Shown: positions 6,269 through 10,387 of the stretch, one piece after another
Layout of the letters: each line of letters begins with the position of its first letter
Numbering within the stretch: position 1 is the stretch's first letter
Assembly (NCBI GenBank): GCA_017549905.1
Contig: JAFYNC010000186.1
Location: 1-10,387, forward strand
Length of the DNA stretch: 10,387 nucleotides
Source of the DNA: Clostridia bacterium
Lineage (GTDB): Bacteria > Bacillota > Clostridia > Oscillospirales > Acutalibacteraceae
Direction: 5' to 3'
The notes under the pieces: generated by a model
Told to the model about the DNA's origin: nothing
The model's input: only the letters and a program-made list of their open reading frames with translations
The model's database searches: none
Program-made: the position numbers and the translations under genes

Positions 6269-7570
6269 ATGGCAGAAATTAACCGTGCCGTAAAGGGCAC
6301 TAACGATATTTTACCCGCCGATAGCCATAATTGGCAGTTTGTTGAAGGGAAAATGCTTGAAGTGGCTGCGCTTTACGGATTTAAAGAAATTCGTGTGCCC
6401 GTTTTCGAGCATACCGAGGTTTTTTTGCGCAGTGTTGGCGATACTACAGATGTTGTGCAAAAGGAAATGTACACCTTTGATGACAAGGGCGGACGTTCTA
6501 TAACATTACGCCCCGAGCTTACTGCGGGTGTTATAAGAAGCGCAATAGAAAACGGACTTGTAAACGGTGCATTACCTGTAAAGGTTTGTTATATCGGCGG
6601 CTGTTACCGCTATGAAAAACCACAGGCCGGCAGACTTAGAGAGTTCCACCAGTTTGGTGTTGAATGTATAGGCGCGGCATCTCCCAATGCTGATGCAGAG
6701 GTTATAGCTTTAGCTCGTCAGGTTTTAAGAAGTGTTGGAATAGAGAAAATTTCTTTGGAAATTAACTCTATCGGTTGTCCCGAATGCAGAAAAGAATATC
6801 ACAAGGCTTTGAAAGAGTATTTCAGCGCAAACATTGAGGCTCTTTGCGGAACTTGCAAAGATAGACTTGAGCGCAATCCGATGAGAATACTTGACTGTAA
6901 GTCGCCTATATGCTCTGAAATAGCGGCAAAAGCGCCTGTTGTGCTTGATTATCTTTGTGATGACTGTCGTGAACATTTCGAGCAGGTTAAGGCACACCTT
7001 AATGCACAAAACATAGAGTTTACGGTAAATCCTCACATCGTAAGAGGTCTTGATTATTACACAAGAACTGTTTTTGAATTTGTGTCGGGCGATATCGGTG
7101 CGCAGTCAACTGTTTGCGGCGGCGGCAGATATGACGGACTGATTTCTCAAATGGGCGGTCCTAAAACTGCTTCGCTAGGATTTGGAATGGGTATAGAGCG
7201 CTTGATGCTTGTGCTTGAAAATCAAAAAGCAGAACTGCCCGAGGCTCCAAAAACCGACCTTTATATTGCAACAATGGGAGAAAAAGCTGCCATTAAAGCA
7301 ACGGCTCTTTGCGCTGCCTTGAGGGATGAAGGCTATAAAGCTGAAACTGATATTTGCGGCAGAGGTCTTAAGGCCCAAATGAAATATGCAGATAAGATAG
7401 GCGCAAAATTCACCTTGGTATTAGGTGACTATGAAATAGAAAATGGTAACGGTAAGCTTAAAGATATGACAGAAGGCACAGTTACCGATATTAAAATAGA
7501 TGAGGTTGTTGAAGAATTAGGCGAGGCCATAAGACTTCAAATATTCAAAAATATAGCCGAAATAATGTAA
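6269..7570 (+). CDS. hisS: Histidyl-tRNA synthetase
   Basis: This class II synthetase attaches histidine to tRNA-His in the cytoplasm. It has 433 residues, close to the usual 420-430. Motifs in order are GTNDILP (10-16), motif 1 near VPVFEHTEVF (43-52), RPELTA (81-86), motif 2 YRYEKPQAGRLREFHQFG (113-130), the histidine-specific RGLDYYTRTVFEF (259-271), GGGRYDGL (284-291), motif 3 GFGMGIERL (304-312), and an anticodon-binding domain from about 328. The insertion at 168-235 carries eight cysteines (170, 173, 193, 196, 210, 215, 230, 233), mostly as CxxC pairs. This is a pattern I associate with clostridial HisRS and it may bind zinc. The gene starts 9 bases after mgsA. Its nearest Shine-Dalgarno (AAAGGA, 6251-6256) lies inside the mgsA end with a long 12-base spacing, suggesting coupling to mgsA translation. 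Confidence 0.97.
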   Translation: MAEINRAVKGTNDILPADSHNWQFVEGKMLEVAALYGFKEIRVPVFEHTEVFLRSVGDTTDVVQKEMYTFDDKGGRSITLRPELTAGVIRSAIENGLVNGALPVKVCYIGGCYRYEKPQAGRLREFHQFGVECIGAASPNADAEVIALARQVLRSVGIEKISLEINSIGCPECRKEYHKALKEYFSANIEALCGTCKDRLERNPMRILDCKSPICSEIAAKAPVVLDYLCDDCREHFEQVKAHLNAQNIEFTVNPHIVRGLDYYTRTVFEFVSGDIGAQSTVCGGGRYDGLISQMGGPKTASLGFGMGIERLMLVLENQKAELPEAPKTDLYIATMGEKAAIKATALCAALRDEGYKAETDICGRGLKAQMKYADKIGAKFTLVLGDYEIENGNGKLKDMTEGTVTDIKIDEVVEELGEAIRLQIFKNIAEIM

Positions 7571-7587
7571 AAGAGGTTACTTTTAAT

Positions 7588-9372
7588 ATGTTACTTGATA
7601 GAATGAACGGCGTAAAGCGTACCGATTATTGCGGCACTCTTTACAGAGAAAGCGAGGGCAAGCAGGTAACTGTTTGCGGTTGGGTTCAAAGACAACGAGA
7701 TTTAGGTGGTCTTATATTCGTTGATTTAAGGGACAGAACAGGTATTGTTCAGTTAGCTTTTGATGATGCTACCGAAAAGAGCGTTTTTGAAAAGGCAACA
7801 ACCCTCAGAAGCGAATTTGTTGTAATGGCAAGCGGAAAGGTAAGAGTTCGTTCTGCTATTAATACTGAAATTCCAACAGGCGAAATTGAAATAGAGGTAG
7901 AAGACCTTAAAATCTTAGGCGTATCCGAAACACCACCTTTTGAAATTCTTAATGATTCTAATGCCAATGAAGAATTAAGACTTCGTTACAGATATCTTGA
8001 CCTTCGCCGTCCCGATATACAGAATAATATTTTAATGCGCCATAAGATAGTTAAGGTGACAAGAGATTATTTTGATGAAAATGGATTTATTGAAATAGAA
8101 ACTCCAACACTTATCAAATCTACACCTGAGGGAGCAAGAGATTATCTTGTTCCGTCGCGTATTAAAAAAGGAAGCTTTTTTGCACTTCCTCAGTCACCTC
8201 AGCTTTATAAGCAGTTGCTTATGCTTTCGGGATTTGACCGGTATATGCAGATAGCTCGTTGCTATCGTGATGAGGACCTGCGTGCCGACCGTCAGCCTGA
8301 GTTTACACAGATTGACCTTGAAATGTCATTTGTAGAGCCTGAAGATGTTTATAGCATTGCAGAGGGTTATATTAAGCGTTTGTTTAAGGAAATTCTTGAT
8401 GTTGATATTCCAACTCCGCTACCAAGACTTAAGTTTACCGATGCTATGAATGATTACGGCTCGGACAAGCCTGATACTCGCTTTGATATGAAGATTAAGG
8501 ACTTGTCGGATATAGTTGAGAATTGTGGTTTCGGTGTGTTTAGCGATACTGTTAAAAACGGTGGCACAGTTCGAGCAATTACTGCAAAAAATGCGGCAGG
8601 CGTTTACACAAGAAAAGAAATTGATAAGCTTACCGAAGAAGCAAAGGGAATAGGTGCTAAGGGACTTGCATTTATTCGCTGGAGTGAAGATGCGCCAAGT
8701 TGTTCTTTCGCTAAGTTTATGACCGAAGAAGAAATGGCTGCAATATATGAACGCACAGGTGCCGAAAAGGGTGATGTTGTGCTTATTGTGGCAGACAGAA
8801 AGAATATTGCGCTTTCTGTTTTAGGTGCTTTGCGACTTACTGTTGCTAAAAAACTTGATATAATTCCAAATAAGTTCAATTTCCTTTGGATTACTGAATT
8901 CCCATTCTTTGAATATAACGAAGAAACAGGAAACTTTGATGCTATGCATCATCCGTTCACTTCGCCGCTTGATGAGTGTGTAGAATATCTTGAAACTGCG
9001 CCCGAAAAGGTATTTGCTAAGGCTTATGACTTGGTTCTTAACGGTGTTGAGCTTTCAAGTGGTTCTATTAGAATTACCGACCCTGTATTGCAGGGTAAAA
9101 TGTTTAAGGCGTTGGGCCTTTCTGATGAGGAAGCGCACGAAAAATTCGGTTTCCTTACAGATGCGTTTAAGTTTGGCGCTCCTCCTCACGGCGGAATGGG
9201 CATTGGTCTTGATAGACTTGTAATGCTTATGTGTGGCAGAGATACACTTCGTGATGTTATTGCATTCCCGAAGGTATCAAATTCGAGTGAGCTTATGTCA
9301 GGAGCACCCGCACAGGTTGATGAGGTACAGCTTACAGACCTTTCAATCGCTGTTATAAAGGATAAAGAATAA
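7588..9372 (+). CDS. aspS: Aspartyl-tRNA synthetase, bacterial type
   Basis: This class II synthetase charges tRNA-Asp. The 594 residues fit the bacterial form with a GAD insertion. An OB-fold anticodon-binding domain occupies about 25-115 (GWVQRQRDLGGLIFVDLRD from 31). The catalytic core has YRYLDLRRP (134-142), TPEGARDYLVPS (179-190), the QSPQLYKQLLM region, motif 2 with RCYRDEDLRADRQPEFTQID (224-243), the GAD domain at about 300-425, and motif 3 GIGLDRLVML (538-547). L39 in the RDLG loop corresponds to E. coli L30, where the non-discriminating Pseudomonas enzyme has His; this weakly suggests an Asp-only enzyme. The start has AAGAGG (7571-7576) 11 bases upstream; a second ATG at 7603 is possible. 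The gene follows hisS after 17 bases, a common bacterial pairing, and ends the operon without a terminator of its own. Confidence 0.97.
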   Translation: MLLDRMNGVKRTDYCGTLYRESEGKQVTVCGWVQRQRDLGGLIFVDLRDRTGIVQLAFDDATEKSVFEKATTLRSEFVVMASGKVRVRSAINTEIPTGEIEIEVEDLKILGVSETPPFEILNDSNANEELRLRYRYLDLRRPDIQNNILMRHKIVKVTRDYFDENGFIEIETPTLIKSTPEGARDYLVPSRIKKGSFFALPQSPQLYKQLLMLSGFDRYMQIARCYRDEDLRADRQPEFTQIDLEMSFVEPEDVYSIAEGYIKRLFKEILDVDIPTPLPRLKFTDAMNDYGSDKPDTRFDMKIKDLSDIVENCGFGVFSDTVKNGGTVRAITAKNAAGVYTRKEIDKLTEEAKGIGAKGLAFIRWSEDAPSCSFAKFMTEEEMAAIYERTGAEKGDVVLIVADRKNIALSVLGALRLTVAKKLDIIPNKFNFLWITEFPFFEYNEETGNFDAMHHPFTSPLDECVEYLETAPEKVFAKAYDLVLNGVELSSGSIRITDPVLQGKMFKALGLSDEEAHEKFGFLTDAFKFGAPPHGGMGIGLDRLVMLMCGRDTLRDVIAFPKVSNSSELMSGAPAQVDEVQLTDLSIAVIKDKE

Positions 9373-9377
9373 AAAAC

Positions 9378-9406
9378 TTGACAATAAAATCATTTAGTTG
9401 TATTAT
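9378..9406 (+). promoter_or_regulatory. Promoter of the thrS T-box leader
   Basis: A perfect -35 TTGACA (9378-9383) begins 5 bases after the aspS stop. With a 17-base spacer it pairs with -10 TATTAT (9401-9406), giving a start near 9413, just before the T-box structure. A second extended -10 TGGTAAAAT (9411-9419) matches the other promoters of the window but has no -35 at proper spacing; it may add to initiation or be the true -10. Confidence 0.7.
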
Positions 9407-9420
9407 TGTTTGGTAAAATG

Positions 9421-9658
9421 TTGAGAAGGACAGTAGCTTTTCTAAAGTCTTTTAAGAGAATGCGGGTCGTCGGCTGTAAACCTGCTAAAGCCTTGAAAAG
9501 TGAAAACCACCTTTGAGTGCTGTGGGTAGCAACACAGACGTAGAACCTGCGTTAAGGGTAAAAAGTGTTTGGTTATACCAAGAAAACGGGTGGAACCGCG
9601 GAGATTTTAATACTTCGTCCCGAAAGACTATGTCTTTCAGGACGGAGTTTATTTTTTT
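9421..9658 (+). promoter_or_regulatory. Threonine T-box leader (tRNA-sensing attenuator) of thrS
   Basis: This leader RNA senses uncharged tRNA-Thr and lets transcription into thrS continue when charging is low. Stem I holds an AGTA element (9432-9435), a distal hairpin GCGGGT (9462-9467) / ACCTGC (9480-9485), and the specifier region GTGAAAACCACCTTTGAG (9500-9517). The threonine codon ACC at 9506-9508 is followed by the usual A. A stem III hairpin lies at about 9568-9582. The T-box sequence GGGTGGAACCGCG (9588-9600) is unmistakable. The antiterminator forms from CGGG (9587-9590) with CCCG (9619-9622) and CGGAG (9599-9603) with CTTCG (9613-9617), leaving a bulge that starts TGGA. That bulge would pair with a tRNA ending UCCA, so a tRNA-Thr with anticodon GGU and discriminator U is predicted. 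Confidence 0.95.
9613..9658 (+). terminator. Regulated intrinsic terminator of the thrS T-box
   Basis: The long hairpin CTTCGTCC (9613-9620) / GGACGGAG (9640-9647) and GAAAGAC (9622-9628) / GTCTTTC (9632-9638), with one C-A mismatch, is followed by TTTATTTTTTT (9648-9658). Its left arm shares bases 9613-9622 with the antiterminator, so the two folds exclude each other. It also stops read-through from aspS, which has no other terminator. Confidence 0.93.
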
Positions 9659-9670
9659 GGAGGAGAAAAT

Positions 9671-10387
9671 ATGATTAAGGTTACATTAAAAGGCGATGTT
9701 GTAAAAGAATTCCAGTCGGGAATTACTGCTTATGAGGTTGCAAAGGAAATTAGTATGGGCTTAGCAAAGGCTGCCTGTGCGGTTCGTATTGACGGCGAAA
9801 ATGCCGACCTCAGAACACCTCTTACAAAGGATTGCAATTTAGAAATACTTACATTTGAAGATGATTACGGCAAGTGGACTTTCCGCCACACAGCATCTCA
9901 TATTTTGGCTCAGGCTGTAAAGCGCTTGTTTCCTGAAACAAAGTTTGCAATAGGTCCAGCGGTTGATGACGGATTTTATTATGATTTTGATGTAAAAGAA
10001 AGCTTCACTCCCGAAGATTTGGTTAAAATTGAAGCCGAAATGAAAAATATTGTGAAAGAAAATTTACCACTTGAAAGATTCGCAATGTCAAGGGACGAGG
10101 CTATTGAATATTTTAAAGGTAAAGATGAGCCTTATAAGGTTGAGCTTGCAGAGGGAATAGCAGTGGGTGAAGAAATTTCTTTTTATTCACAGGGCGATTT
10201 CACCGACCTTTGCGCAGGCGCACACCTTATGAGCACAGGTCTTGTAAAGGCATTTAAACTCACATCTGCTACAGGCGCTTATTGGCGCGGTGACTCTTCA
10301 AAGAAAATGCTTTGTCGTGTTTATGGAACTGCTTTTCCAAAGGCAAGCGAGTTAGAAGCACACCTTACTATGCTCGAAGAGGCTAAA
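9671..10387 (+). CDS. thrS: Threonyl-tRNA synthetase, N-terminal part (cut by window end)
   Basis: The first 239 residues of a class II synthetase that charges tRNA-Thr are present; the full protein is usually about 640. Residues 1-62 are the TGS domain. Residues from about 68 form the editing domain that removes mischarged serine, with H73 and H77 in RHTASHILAQ and D179, C181 and H185 in DLCAGAH. These are the E. coli-type editing residues, though the usual DLCRGPH reads with two alanines here. The linker SATGAYWRGD (199-208) follows, leading to the catalytic core outside the window. The start codon is supported by GGAGGAG (9659-9665) 5 bases upstream, immediately after the T-box terminator. 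Identity agrees with the ACC specifier of the leader. Catalytic and anticodon domains cannot be assessed. Confidence 0.96.
   Translation, partial: MIKVTLKGDVVKEFQSGITAYEVAKEISMGLAKAACAVRIDGENADLRTPLTKDCNLEILTFEDDYGKWTFRHTASHILAQAVKRLFPETKFAIGPAVDDGFYYDFDVKESFTPEDLVKIEAEMKNIVKENLPLERFAMSRDEAIEYFKGKDEPYKVELAEGIAVGEEISFYSQGDFTDLCAGAHLMSTGLVKAFKLTSATGAYWRGDSSKKMLCRVYGTAFPKASELEAHLTMLEEAK

Noticed and set aside
9378..9419. TTGACA paired with TAAAAT at 9414 as the thrS promoter
   Set aside because: The spacing would be 30 bases, far from the required 16-18; TATTAT at 9401 fits at 17.

Overview
The window looks like a chromosomal segment of a low-GC, spore-forming member of the Firmicutes (class Clostridia). 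The reasons are a clear SpoVT sporulation regulator, strong AGGAGG-type ribosome binding sites, a T-box leader before thrS, and synthetases and a pyruvate kinase of firmicute type. I cannot name the genus. There is no rRNA, tRNA, CRISPR array, insertion sequence or phage gene.

Layout. (1) 1-827, minus strand: the first 275 codons of an AT-rich, Asn-rich putative lipoprotein with YD-like repeats; its end lies outside the window. (2) 828-1007: a divergent intergenic region with a promoter for each side and an 8-bp inverted repeat. (3) 1008-1572: spoVT with its own intrinsic terminator. (4) 1582-5030: a promoter with an unusual 11-bp inverted repeat, then pyruvate kinase (pyk), a polysaccharide-type lipid flippase that starts with TTG, and a translationally coupled small membrane protein of the Sm_multidrug_ex family. 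(5) 5047-9372: a second promoter driving a MinD-like ATPase, a methylglyoxal-synthase-like protein, hisS and aspS, packed with gaps of 9-17 bases. (6) 9378-10387: a promoter, a threonine T-box leader with terminator, and the first 239 codons of thrS.

How it fits together. Most genes are housekeeping: the last step of glycolysis, envelope lipid transport, a cell-organisation ATPase, and charging of tRNAs for His, Asp and Thr. Three promoters share the extended -10 sequence TGnTAAAAT. The minD-mgsA pair resembles the remnant of a minC-minD-minE-rodA-mgsA neighbourhood that I recall from other Clostridia; minC, minE and rodA are not adjacent here.

No wholly new system is evident. The strongest lead is the mgsA product. 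It aligns without gaps to the E. coli enzyme over the conserved core and keeps the phosphate pocket. However, the catalytic aspartate (E. coli Asp71) is alanine and the active-site histidine (E. coli His98) is asparagine. It may be a non-catalytic phosphometabolite-binding protein that has been retained next to a MinD ATPase without its usual partners.
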